A DNA stretch of 64,000 bases, taken from assembly GCA_019671005.1 (NCBI GenBank), contig CM033718.1:29714508-29778507 (forward strand). Reading direction: 5' to 3'. The notes beneath the pieces are model-generated. The model did not search any database and was not told the origin of the DNA. It was given only the letters and a program-made list of their open reading frames with translations. Within the stretch, counting starts at the first letter, position 1. Every line of letters starts with the position of its first letter. The DNA comes from Hibiscus mutabilis. Taxonomy: Eukaryota > Streptophyta > Magnoliopsida > Malvales > Malvaceae. This document shows positions 23,665 through 34,850 of this stretch, one piece after another. Position numbers and translations under genes: made by a program.

Positions 23665-24629
23665 AGCTTAACAAGTTTCAAGTTTGTAAGTGGCCTCTAT
23701 ATCTTCTATGGTTGTTCTGGCCTATTTCATTGTGATAATTCCCTACAAGGATAAGCTTCTCTTGATTGATGTCGAATGGCTAATTTTTTGGCTAGCGTAA
23801 ACTAGATTTGATGATAATATGATCTATGGTTCATAGTTCATGATTTTGGTGTGTTCTCATGTGTTATTAGAAACCTAAGAGGTTGCAAAAGCATTGAAAT
23901 GTGGCTAAGGTCGAGCGACTAAATTAATCATTTAGATTGTAAATAACGGTGAAAGTGTTCAAGTCATTATCATGATAAAAAGGTGGTTACTTGTATACTA
24001 TAGTTACACAATAATCAATTCACATGATTTTTCCTTGATAAGCTCATAAAATGGAAAGTTGTTAAATCCGGTGATTGATATATTCTTTCTATTAAAAGAA
24101 ACTTAGAAATCGAGGTATTAGTTAGGCTTTTGGAAAGACATTCTCGATCAAGGATTTTGTAATATTCAAGTTACGTGAGTTGCTTGTTGTTTAAGCTTAG
24201 TTTTGGGATCTTGGATCGAATGTTTTGCAAATTTTATTAACCCGGGTTAAATTTTTTTGTGGTAACAACAATGAGATTGAAAATGTTAAGCATAAATCCG
24301 ATTTTGAATCTTAATCATATAAAATTTATTTAATATATTCGAATGTCTCTTATGGTTTCCTTAGGCTACATCGTATGATCATTTATCGGGTTGAATTTTG
24401 AATGATCCAGTTGGTTGATTGTTGTTGTTAAGTTGAATGAAGTAAAGTATTATGTGAAACGTAGAAGCCTTCTTGTTTATTCATGAGAAATTTTAAAAAA
24501 ATTAAAATTTTCCTAATTTCGATTTGCAAGTTGGTTAGGAAGTGTTTAAATATCACATGTTGAGTGGTTGTTTGTGTTGTAACCCTTCTTAAACTGGTCT
24601 AGCTCCCAGACTGAGTAAGGGGTGTTACA
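22677..24629 (+). repeat. Chromovirus-type 5' LTR, lacking its start
   Basis: Ends GAGTAAGGGGTGTTACA (24629), 5 nt before an intact PBS. The left end is cut by the Athila-like LTR at 22676. Contains an (AT)n microsatellite (about 23631-23661) and a perfect 13-bp inverted repeat (23401-23413 and 23468-23480). The 83-codon reading at 23503 runs through the microsatellite and is not a gene. Confidence 0.7.
23631..23661. repeat. (AT)n microsatellite
   Basis: About 15 uninterrupted AT dinucleotides within an LTR. Confidence 0.9.
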
Positions 24630-24634
24630 TTTAT

Positions 24635-24646
24635 TGGTATCAGAGC
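24635..24646 (+). other. Primer binding site, initiator tRNA-Met type
   Basis: TGGTATCAGAGC, perfect match to the standard plant initiator-Met PBS, 5 nt after the LTR end. Confidence 0.9.
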
Positions 24647-26391
24647 TTAAATTTAGCCGATTCTCAGATTAAATCAAAACTTGTTGCATCATTATTAGAT
24701 ACATGTGCCACCTAGGAGTTTATTTGATAAGTACCAGTGATCTTTGTCTGATAAAAGCTCTTTTATGCATTAATAGTTAGTAGAAATGCTTGAAATATCT
24801 TAGGATCGGGGTAAGACCCGATTGATTCCTCTATTAAAGGATGAACTGTAAGGATGAAATACAAGTAATGAAAGTTTTCAGAATACCATTTTAGTGTAAC
24901 AGCTAACTCCCTCCGTTCCATCCTTGGTTGTATAACTAGAAGGTTTCGATAAGAGAAGAAAGTTTGATACAGAAGCTTGTATTCTTGTGAGTTCAATTAA
25001 ATTACACTCAAATCTTGTATACGTATTGTATAATTCTGAACCAACTCGTTCTTTATACGGTGTGTAAGAATAGTCCCCTATTCGTACCATAAATTCTTTC
25101 ATTGTTGATCCTTTAAGATTATTTCTTTCCTAAATCCAAACTTAATCGGGATTAAAATTGGTTAAATAAGCATCATGTTTGGGGTAGATTATGATAAGAA
25201 AAGATTTTCCTCATGAATTAGTGAAGGAATCTATACCCATGTTAGATAAGAAACCCTTTTCTTTCTGAATCAAATTCGGAGTTTACTTGTATACTCGATG
25301 TCAAACAGATTAAGCTTACTCTTAAGTTTGTATTGATCATTTTTGGAATTTCCTGATGTTATATCCAAGGGATAACCAGGATCATCCCTACTGGAAAGTG
25401 AAGTTTAGAATCAAAAGCTTAACCGGGGCCACCTAGGACGATCACTGATCAGGGTACAAACAGATGAAGGATGGAGAACTCAATATTTTCAAAACCATAT
25501 ACAAAAATCAATATAATTGCAATGAGTTTGTATCTACGGGCCTTATGATTCGAATTCTCTAGGTCTTATCTGAACAAGTAGTTGTAATCATCATCGATAA
25601 AGAATTGTATCTATTCCTTAGATAGGAAGGGAGCATTCAAAACCTCTTTGAATTGCTTAGTAAACTCTATGAAAATTTTGGCTTTATGTAAAATTTGGTA
25701 ATCACGAGCATGGGTTAATTGAGGGATTCCTTCCTGGTCTTAAGCCATTGCAAAAGAGATTAAGGTCGATTCTAAGAGAATCTAATCAAGGTTGAATTAG
25801 AGACCTCTGAAAAGCATGGATAAAATTAAATATTTCTCTGAAGTTGATAAGGTATTTTCGGAGTTTACCATGGAGTCATCCATTTTGTTCAACTCTTTTA
25901 TCAAGCTTCAACGAAAGATACATCTTTGATTAGTTAAAATAAATCTTTATTTGTACCCATTATAAGTTAGAAAAGAGCCTACAAATCTTTCAAGAATCCG
26001 AAATTCCTAAGACTGCATTTGAAACTTTTGTAGAAAGAAGAGAAACTCCTTTATGATGATCTTAAGGCAGGGATATGTTATTTGTTAAAGGGGAGTAGGC
26101 AGACTTAAAAGGCCCCTATGATTGAACACAACAAGATATACAATGTATTACAAGGATCTATGCTTCACAAATAAATTAGGCCTCCTTTATGACTGAATAA
26201 TCGAGGAAATAGAACTCAATTCAATTCTAGATCGAAAGGTTAAAAGACTTTGTATTAAGTCTATTCCTCATGAAAAAGAGAGGTAGAGTAATTTCAAGAC
26301 TGAAAAAGGCAACTAAGAAATCTGAGACTTCTTTGAATGGATCCGTAATTCCATCTGATTCCTCCTGGAAAATTTGAGGATGAATTTTCTT
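24647..26391 (+). other. Internal region without recognisable coding sequence
   Basis: 1.75 kb between PBS and PPT. I could not find protease, RT, RNase H or integrase motifs in any frame; the ORFs on the minus strand at 24763-25102 have no family resemblance. It ends with GAGGATGAATTTTC, the phrase that closes the polyprotein region in the chromoviruses here (compare 2938-2951). Either a non-autonomous derivative or a polyprotein decayed past recognition. Confidence 0.55.
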
Positions 26392-26406
26392 TTAAGGGAG
26401 GAGAAT
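26392..26406 (+). other. Polypurine tract
   Basis: TTAAGGGAGGAGAAT immediately before the LTR start TGTAACAGCCC. Confidence 0.75.
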
Positions 26407-28307
26407 TGTAACAGCCCAATTTTGGCCTAAAAGAATGTTACCACTTTTTATTTCCAAAGATGTTATCTATTATGCAATCAAGTAGTTAATGTGAAAACGA
26501 GACTAAAATGAATGGAGTACAAGAAGGGGTGATCAAAGTGTAAAGGGACCAAACCGATTAATGTCTTAAATTTTAAGTTCGCCTACCAAACTCTTAAAGA
26601 TTATTGGACCTAAACAAATGTTGACTTATGAGTAAGCTTTGGGGGGGCTTTGAAATTAATGAAGGAAGATTGTCTTCTTCCATGAGTTCACTGAAGCAAG
26701 AGTTTGAGAGAGAAAGTGATCGAGAGATCTTCACGAAGACATCAAGGTTTAAGTATGATTCGGTTAAATTCATGAAATGCTATCGAATAAGATTTTAGAG
26801 GAAGGTATAACACTCTTCCTTACAAGCCAAATTGTTGCTATGCTCTTTCAGAATTTGATGTTAGGATGAAATTATGTGAATAATCAAAATTAGAAATTAG
26901 ATAAAGTTCAATTTGGTTGAAAGGCATGAAATTGAATGTTAGAGTACCTTAAGACATTGGTATTTTATTCGAATGTTTCGCATGAAAGGATGAATTTACT
27001 TGAATTGTGGTGATTAAATCTATTTTGTGAATTATAGGTTCTATCGAACCATGAATATATATATATATATACATATATGTGTGTAAACAATAACTCTTGT
27101 TATAATTCCATGAACCTGGATAAGTGGAATGCTGTACAAGCTATGTTGGAATTATAGGTGTAGCAAATGAATCCTGGTTAATGATACTTTGGTGTTGGAA
27201 TTTTGATTTAATATACTCTTATGTTTAATTATAAAACCGAGACTGTTTTATGTATTAAACATGAAAGGGGTGTAAAATTCTTGAATAATTGAAATAATGA
27301 ATTGTGGTGTGAGTGTTCGATGGCTGTTAATAAAAGATTAAGTTTGTGTTAGTATGAGAAACTATTATGAAAGATAATCTGGGGGCAACATTGTAAGTTG
27401 TAAAAGGGACAGTTTTGATAATAAATTGGACTGTTTTACTTGTTTAAAGAACATTAAGGGGCTGTTTTGAACTTATGCATGATCGTATATAAAAACGAGA
27501 CTGTTTTGCATAAGAATCTGTTCTTAAGCGAAATTAGAAGCTGTTTATGATTGTACAATGTTTTTGGACTACTCGGTTGGGGTAATTAAACATACTTATA
27601 TCATGCTTTATTATAGCAATTGAAGGAATAAAGAAAATAATGGGTTGTTCGATTAATTAGTTGTTTGTATTGGAAGAAAGAAAATCAAGGGAATAGATGT
27701 AATTATAAGATTTGTAATGGGTTTGTTCTATTTTTTTAATAGAAATTGGAATAGTTTTGTGTCATGGAGTAGAGTTGGTAAATTGTTAACTGATGCAAAT
27801 GATGTGTTAGTTCTGGGACTGTTTTGATTACCTTCAATGAGTACATTTGAATTGTTAATTTAGTGATAGTAAATTATTCATAAACGATGTTAAAGACTGT
27901 TTGTGTACGTAAATGAAAGCTTGTGGGCTGTTTTGATGTACCCAAACCTGTGTACAAATGTTTGAATTGTTGTGAATGTATGGAAATAGATGTCAGAGTT
28001 GACTTCTGTTATGTATGTAAACTTATGAAAATGGACAATTTTGCTTAGTGAAATTATAAATGAATTGAATTGGTGTTAATGTTTTGTTATTTAAATTAGG
28101 GATTTATATAATGCTTAGGAAGAGGATTACGGCACAAAGGCAAAAAGGAGTAACCTTGGGAATAGGTGGAAGAGTGGATTCAGGTATCCCGTAACTTCAG
28201 GATATCAGGTAAGTGTAGATTAAAGCCTCGGGATAAGATTATCACGGGCATTTTTTTATCATTACTTAAGCTAATATTGCTTGTTCCTAAAGCTAAAGGA
28301 GGGTAGT
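26407..28307 (+). repeat. 3' LTR of the apparently non-coding element, truncated
   Basis: Starts TGTAACAGCCCAATTTTGG after the PPT, closely resembling the start of the LTR at 46078. Contains AT-rich sequence with TA repeats (27054-27074). No GGTGTTACA end; it runs into the opposite-sense LTR at 28308. Confidence 0.65.
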
Positions 28308-31291
28308 TGTAATACCCCAACCCCCAGGCCTATAAGATAGTATTGTTCTAGGAGAAGACAATCTAACTTGTCTAAGAAGTTAGAAATCGATCAAGAAGAG
28401 GACTTCTAGTGAGACCATTAGAGAACAAGCAATCGAACCAAGCTTAAAAAGAAACATCAAAGATGTATAAAGATAATTACATAAGATACAATGCATATTT
28501 AGAAATGAACAAGGAAGATGGCTTTAGAACAATTCGGATAGTTAAGGCTATCATACTAATTCGGTTAACCATTGTAAGCAAGTATTACAAGACATAATTG
28601 TTGAAACTAAATAAGGACTACGATGATTCCAAATCCATCAAATTAATTAGTCACCAATATGAATTTGTTTTACCTATAATCATTTTGATATCTACTTAGC
28701 TCATTCATGTTCAAATTTAGTATTATACGCATGATCAAGTAACCAAATTATGAGATTTATAAGCAACTGAAACGTCTCCTAATATGAGGCTACATCAATC
28801 GAATGCTCATCCATAGCTAAACTAGCAAGATCAACCAATTTCCAAACATCAACCAAACACAAAACATTTATATAACTTAATATTGTATATTTACATCCCC
28901 CCATAAAATTCTAAAGGTTCATAAGCCTAGACTTCGAGTTAGTGCCACCTTCTAGGAGTTTACATATAACAAAACGTAACATACTTATGTTGCCTTGAGT
29001 GACCTTGCAAAATCTTCCCCAAGCTTGATCAACAATCAATTTCTCCTGTACAATTATCAGGGTGAGTAATCAGGTTGCTAGCCTCAAAACTTAATCAACA
29101 ATAAGGTAGATACATACTTCCAACATTACATAGCAAGAAGCTTATCTTAAGCGTAATTATAACATAGCATTAACAAGATTCTAAGAAGAATTCATCATCA
29201 AGCAACTGTTAAAGTTGATCACTTTAATAACCCAATCTATTGCAAGCAATCTAAAATATATAATCTGATCATGACTAGTTAAAAAAAATCTAGAAGAACA
29301 TAATCAATCCAACACTATCGGGCAATGGTAACATGTACCATTGAAACATATAATCCTTCCAATCAGACATTATTAGGCAATGGTAACATGTACCATTGAA
29401 ACATATAATATTTTTTATCTGACATAATCAGGCAATGGTAACATGTACCATTGAAACATTTACTATTTTCAATTAAGCACTATTAGGCAATGGTAACATG
29501 TACCATTGAAACATATAATCCTTTCAATCAAACAATATCAGGCAATGGTAACATGTACCATTGGAACATATAATCTTTTCAATTATTCACTCCATATACT
29601 CCTAAACTATTTGAGTACTTAACCACATGCGAAAGATGTTACATTAAGCATTATAAGCAACCAATTAAAGCTTCTGTTCTAATTTACACAACAGTTATCC
29701 ATACATACTTGGACATATTCACCAGACCAAGCATTGGCAACCCAAAGAAAGCATAGGCATGCCAAGCCTGATAATACAATTGAATAACTTAACTAAGTCA
29801 ACAATCTATGCTTAATCTAAACATAGGACACTCATAGATACACTAAGCTATCCTTGGTTGTGGATCACAACTCCCTTCAACTTTTCGTCCTCTTGCTTGA
29901 CTCCACTCTTGTCTATTTTCAATAACAATTCAATGGTGTATTAAAATCATTTCATACTCACTTAAATCTTTTACCTATCTATCAAATGCATTCTCGAACA
30001 AGCCCTTAAACTTGAATTTCCAATGTTTACATATAATTATTCCATAATTAATCTATTTCAATCATGAGGCATATCATATTCGTACCAAATAGCTTCTCCC
30101 CTTAACATATACAATTCGAAACCGCCCACTGCTCTACTATACTCTTTTATTCACTTAAACAACCTTTTATCAAATACATATGTATATCTGACTACTATTT
30201 AACTACTTATCAGAAAGTAAGTTATAACTTAGTGCTTATCATGACCTTAGACTATGTTTAGAGATTTAATCCCCCATTTAATAACCCCATAAGGTACTGC
30301 CCGAAACAGAGCAGTCCCTAACTCCTATTAATCTCACTTAATACTTATCAAAACTCAATCTGGGCTATTCCCCAGTTTTAGCTTTAATTACTTCATTCTT
30401 ATAGCACCTTACAACCATTACTTTAACATCAAATCCAAGCCTAAACAGTCCAAAGATTTCCAATTTGTTAAAACAGTCTCACTCCAAGTTGTCTTGAACA
30501 AAACAATTTCTAAGTTCTCTATAAAACCTCTATTTAACATGGCATGAATTTGTAATGTATTTTCCAGCATCAAGAACTACTTATTCAATTCAAAATTGAT
30601 ACTACATCCTTTCAAAGTTACCAATTATGCTTCAATCTAATAAAATTCCATCCTTATACTAATTGTCTATCACTAAATCCTCTAACATGTAACAGTTTTC
30701 TCACCATGCAAGATCAAATCCAACTATAACAACCAATTCTTTCAATCACATATCAATTTCATTTATAACTCATAGTCTATCAATCAAAGCTATTTTTCTT
30801 CTAACACATAGCATAATTCAACATGCAAGATCAAACTACCCAATCTAATCATACTAATTAATTTGAAAAGAATCTACAAGGAGGAAACTTACTTCCTTGA
30901 CAACAATCACAACTTCGAGCATCAAAGAACAATTCTTCAATTGATGTTATCATCATGGAAACACTCATTTCTCTCTTAAGTTTACCTTCAGCTCAAAGGT
31001 AGAATGAAGATGATGAGAAGGATTTGTTTGTTTGGTAAATCCCATTAAGGATTAAAAATCCTGTGTGGCTCTCTCTTCTTAAGCCACATGGCTTAGTTTA
31101 CTCTAATTATTACATTAACATCCAAAACTCCAATTTGTATGGTTAAACAATTTAGTCACATCAATTTAGCATTCTAATTGTAGTCCCTTTTCAATTCGGT
31201 CACACATAGAACCATAATTTAGTCACCTAATTTGATTCTCTACAGATTATTAAAGATCACCCTTCTAAATCAAAATTTTAGGATGTTACAA
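28308..31291 (-). repeat. 3' LTR (2.98 kb) of a minus-strand chromovirus
   Basis: On the minus strand it begins TGTAACATCC at 31291 directly after a polypurine tract and ends GGTTGGGGTATTACA at 28308. A 5 x 55-bp hairpin array is at 29321-29580. A GGCATGCC motif occurs at 29757. No ORF of note. Confidence 0.8.
29321..29580. repeat. Five tandem 55-bp repeats, each with a perfect hairpin
   Basis: Core starts at 29321, 29376, 29431, 29486 and 29541: exact 55-bp period. Each core has arms CAATGGTA and TACCATTG around the loop ACATG, identical in all five; the inter-hairpin sequences vary (for example at 29410-29425 and 29461-29480). Not a CRISPR: eukaryotic LTR context and spacers share sequence. 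Confidence 0.95.
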
Positions 31292-31310
31292 ATCCCTCCC
31301 CCTTAAGGGA
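31292..31310 (-). other. Polypurine tract of the minus-strand chromovirus
   Basis: Minus strand CCCTTAAGGGGGAGGGATT followed by the LTR start TGTAACATCC. Confidence 0.8.
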
Positions 31311-32357
31311 AATTTGTCCCCAAATTTTACCTGAAGAGAATAATTGTGGATATTGTTATCTCATGGTAGATTCAGGTTCCCAAGTAGCTTCTTCACTCCC
31401 ATGATTCCTCTACAAGACCTTGACAAGGGAGATTATTTTGTTTCGAAGCCTTCTAATTTCACGATCAAGAATTTGGATTGGTTTCTCTTCATATGGAAGA
31501 TCCTAATTCAGTTCAGCTCCATCCGGCTGAAGAATATGAGATGGATCCGATCGATAGCTATGCAACATAGATACATGAAATACATTATGTATTTTACTAA
31601 ATTCTTTCTGTAGAGCCAACCGATAAGCAACGTGGCCAACCTTCTCTATTATTTTGAAAGGTCCTATAAACCAAGGACTAAGTTTTCCCTTATTTCCAAA
31701 TCTAAACACCTTCTTCCACGGAGATACCTTGAGAAACACTTTATCTCTCACATTATGTTGAATATCCTTTCTTTTACTATCAACATAAGATTTGTGTCGA
31801 TCAAAGGCTTCTCTTAATCGATTGCAAATAATCTGCACTTGTTATTTTGTCTCTCGAAGCAATTGGGGTCCTAAAGCTCTGTTCTCCCCCAACTCTGACC
31901 AGCATAAAGGGGTCTTACACTTTCTTCCCTAGAGGGCTTCAAAGGGAGCCATTTGAATAGAAGATTGGTAGCTATTGTTGTACGAGAATTCCACCAAGGG
32001 TAAAGCTTTCTCCCAATTCTTCCCAAAATCGATTATACAAGCTCGAAGCATGTCTTCTAAGACTTGTATAGTTCTTTCAGATTGGCCATCTGATTGAGGG
32101 TGAAAGGCGGCACTGAGATTGACTTTAGTTCTAAGAGCTTTCTATAGAGATTTCCAGAATCTAGAAGTAAATCTAGAACCCCGGTCAGAAATTATCGAGG
32201 TAGGAATGCCATGTAATCTTATGATCTCTCGTAGGTATAGTTCTGCTAGCTGGTCTAGGCTAATGCTCATTTGAAAAGGAAGAAAATGAGCTAATTTTGA
32301 AACCTATCCACAATTACCCAAATAGCATCATTCTTCTTTGGTGAAGAAGGAAGACCA
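31311..32357 (-). pseudogene. Chromovirus integrase, GPY/F module and chromodomain
   Basis: From 32357: MDFVSGLPSSPKKNDAIWV (first Asp), IISDRGSRFTSRFWKSL (second Asp, about 32190), and HPQSDGQSERTIQVLEDML with the catalytic Glu (about 32100). Then the C-terminal GNKGKLSPWFIGPF and the chromodomain ending EATWEPESTMR (about 31390). All three catalytic acids are present, but stops interrupt at about 32300, 32140, 31932 and 31840, and the zinc-binding N-terminus is gone. Joined at 32357 to an RT fragment. Confidence 0.85.
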
Positions 32358-33301
32358 CTAACAAAGTCCATTGTTATTAATTCGGTTCATGAGATCCATA
32401 AATGTGGCAGGGTCATTTGTTAAATCGAATGGCATCACTAGGAACTCATAGTGACCATATCGAATCCTAAAAGCGGTCTTAGGTATGTCAAATTCTTTAA
32501 CCTTCATTTGGTAGTATCCAGATCTAAGGTAGATCTTGGAGAATACCGAAGCACCCTTCAATTGATCAAACAAATCTTCAATTCTTGGAAGAGGGTACTT
32601 ATTCTTAAAGGTAACTTGATTAAGTTGTCGGTAATCTATATACAGTCTCATTGATCCGTCTTTCTTCTTGACAAAGAGTATTGGGGCTCCCCACGAATAT
32701 GAGCTTGGTCGAATGAATCCCTTGTCTTGCAATTGATTCTGAAGCTCTTTTAATTCAACAAGAGCCATTTTGTATGGAGCAATTGATATAGGATGGGTTC
32801 CTAGTTGAATTCCAATTTTGAATTCCACTTCCCAAGTCGATGGTAGTCTCGAAAGTTCCCCAGGAAAAAGATCGAGAAATTCATATACAGTCAGAATTGA
32901 ATTCATATCTGGCTCAATTTTCACATTGCCAAGTATATTAGATAATAGGGCATTCGGCTTTTTAGGCTTTTGATCAATTAGGTATATCGATTCCTTTCCC
33001 AAACCCTTTAAATATAGTTTCCTCTTTTGACAAACTACCCAAGCCTGGTGTTTTCCTAACCAATCTAATCCCAAAATTAAATCAAATTCAAAAAAGGTAG
33101 CACATACAGATCAATAGGGAACATAATGTTTTGGATGTATAGGGGACAATTTTTACAAATGATATTTATGGTCATAACTCTTCCTATAGGATTTGAAACT
33201 ACCAACCCTTGATTAACAGTTTCAGACTCAATTTCACAAGCAAGGGGAAAAGATAAACGAATGGGTGGATCCTGAATCAAATAAAGCATATACATGTTCA
33301 T
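32358..33301 (-). pseudogene. Chromovirus protease and N-terminal RT, fused to integrase by deletion
   Basis: PR has an intact FDSGSTHSF motif (about 33280-33255) and GLDWLGKHQAWVVCQ. RT reads ELQNQLQDKGFIRPSSYSWG, MRLYIDYRQLNQVT, PRIEDLFDQLKGASVFSKI and GYYQMKV through to FDLTNDPATFMDLMNR. There the sequence jumps into integrase (about 32360), losing the FIDD catalytic motif, RNase H and the integrase N-terminus, roughly 1.4 kb by comparison with 895-2278. Small frame breaks near 33077. Confidence 0.85.
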
Positions 33302-34045
33302 TATTTAACTTAACGGTACCTGCTACTACGTCACGCACCTCTTTATCTTCCAGGTTCCAAATGTGATACACTCGAGCAGGGGCTCGAGACTCTTAATGAG
33401 TGGTAGAAGGAGCTTGGTCTCGAGTTATCCCCGAGTTTCCTGAATGTATTTGTTTCGGCCCCTTGTCCATAAGAGACGAGAATTGATTCAAATTGGAGGC
33501 CACTTCACGCAAAGATTTATCCAAGGTTTAGTAATTACAAACATAATGATCTAGGCTTCCACACCGAAAACATACATTTGAATGCTTTCTGCATTGACCA
33601 ATATGATAATTCTGACAAATATTACAATGTCGAGTCTGGGGATCTTTGCCATAATTCCCCAAGCTATTGATAGAGATTGATGGTGTGGAGGATTTAATTA
33701 TTGTCTAAGGCTTCGGGATGAAGTTACCCATTGGAGAAGTAACGTAGCTTGAGGAATCCTTTACTTGATTTTTTGACTTCTTAAAAAGACATTGAGACTT
33801 TCCATCATTCCTTGGCATCTTGTATTTCTTAGAAAAGCTCTCCCTTCTTTTGTCAGCTGCTTTCATCCTAGATTCGGTAGTAATTACTCGGTTCACCAAG
33901 TCTTGAAAATCAGTTGTTCCAAGAACCGTAAACATCGGGCTCAACTCATCGTTCATGCCTTCTATGAACATTCAGCATTTATCCTCCTCCTTTTTAATAT
34001 ATTCAGATGCATACTAGCAGTATTTTCAAAAATCACTGACAATTC
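33302..34045 (-). pseudogene. Chromovirus gag C-terminal half with zinc knuckles
   Basis: Starts inside the capsid domain at about 34040 (ASEYIKKEEDK), then MFIEGMNDELSPMFTVLG and FQDLVNRVITTESRMK (33971-33870), a basic linker, and two knuckles: CQNYHIGQC and CFRCGSLDHYVCNY (about 33620-33530). Stops at about 33530 and 33395. The N-terminal half of gag is replaced by a fragment of RT from another copy (34046-34850). Confidence 0.8.
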
Positions 34046-34850
34046 ATAGGCAAAGATGACCACAAACTTATCATGATAAGGCTTGAATACACTAGAATGT
34101 TCAGAATGTTCTTCCTTATTCCGAGAATACACTAGAATGTCATTGATGAAGACGACCACAAACCTGTCATGATAAGGCTTGAATACACGGTTCATAAGGT
34201 CCATGAAACAGCCAGAGCATTCATCAACCCGAATGGCATTACAAGAAATTCAAAGTGGCCATATCGAGTACGAAAGGTTGTCTTGGTTACATCTTCTTCT
34301 TTTACCCTCATTTGGTAGTATCCCGATCGAAGATCGATCTTTGAGAATACTGAAGCATCATTGAGTTGATCAAAGAGGTCTTCTATCCTTGGGAGAGGAT
34401 ACCGATTCTTGATAGTAAGCTTGTTCAATTGTCTGTAGTCAATACAAAGTCTCATAGTCTTGTCATTCTTTTTCACGAACAAGACTGGAGCACCCGAGGG
34501 AGATGAGCTAGGCCAAATAAAGCCTTTGTCTTTTAGCTCTTAGAGTTGCTTCTTGTGTTCTTTCAATTCAACAAGTGCCATTCAATAGGGTGTGATGGAC
34601 ATCAGAGTTGTTATAGATTGAACTCCAATCCCGAACTCTACTTCTCTGGTTGGAGGGAGACCAGGGAGTTCCTCGGGAAAAACATCAATGAATTCAGATA
34701 CAATTGGCATACTAGGTAAGCTGCATTCAAGTTCATCTTGCATAGTCATGCAGCAAAGATTGAGGTCATTTTTCTATCAATTAGGAGAATGGATTCATTT
34801 CTTAAACCCCGAAGATGAAGTCTCCTATTTTGGCAATCTATCCAGGCTTC
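34046..34850 (-). pseudogene. Chromovirus PR-end to RT fragment with in-frame duplication and a lost catalytic Asp
   Basis: Reads from the end of the protease domain (about 34845) through the linker to RT: VKKNDKTMRLCIDYRQLN, PRIEDLFDQLNDASVFSKID, VKEEDVTKTTFRTRYGHFEF, FGLMNA, a frame break, then MDLMNRVFKPYHDRFVVVF. The catalytic motif is FINDILVYS instead of FIDD (about 34150), so the first Asp is Asn. A 96-bp in-frame duplication repeats the FKPYHD block (34058-34092 and 34154-34188). Joined at about 34046 to gag of the neighbouring copy and at about 34850 head-to-head to a plus-strand pol. Confidence 0.85.

Noticed and set aside
23503..23754. 83-codon ORF on the plus strand
   Set aside because: Passes through the AT microsatellite and shows no family resemblance; LTR sequence.
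29321..29580. Regular 55-bp repeats that look like a CRISPR array
   Set aside because: Plant LTR context, no cas genes, and the parts between the repeated cores share sequence with each other.
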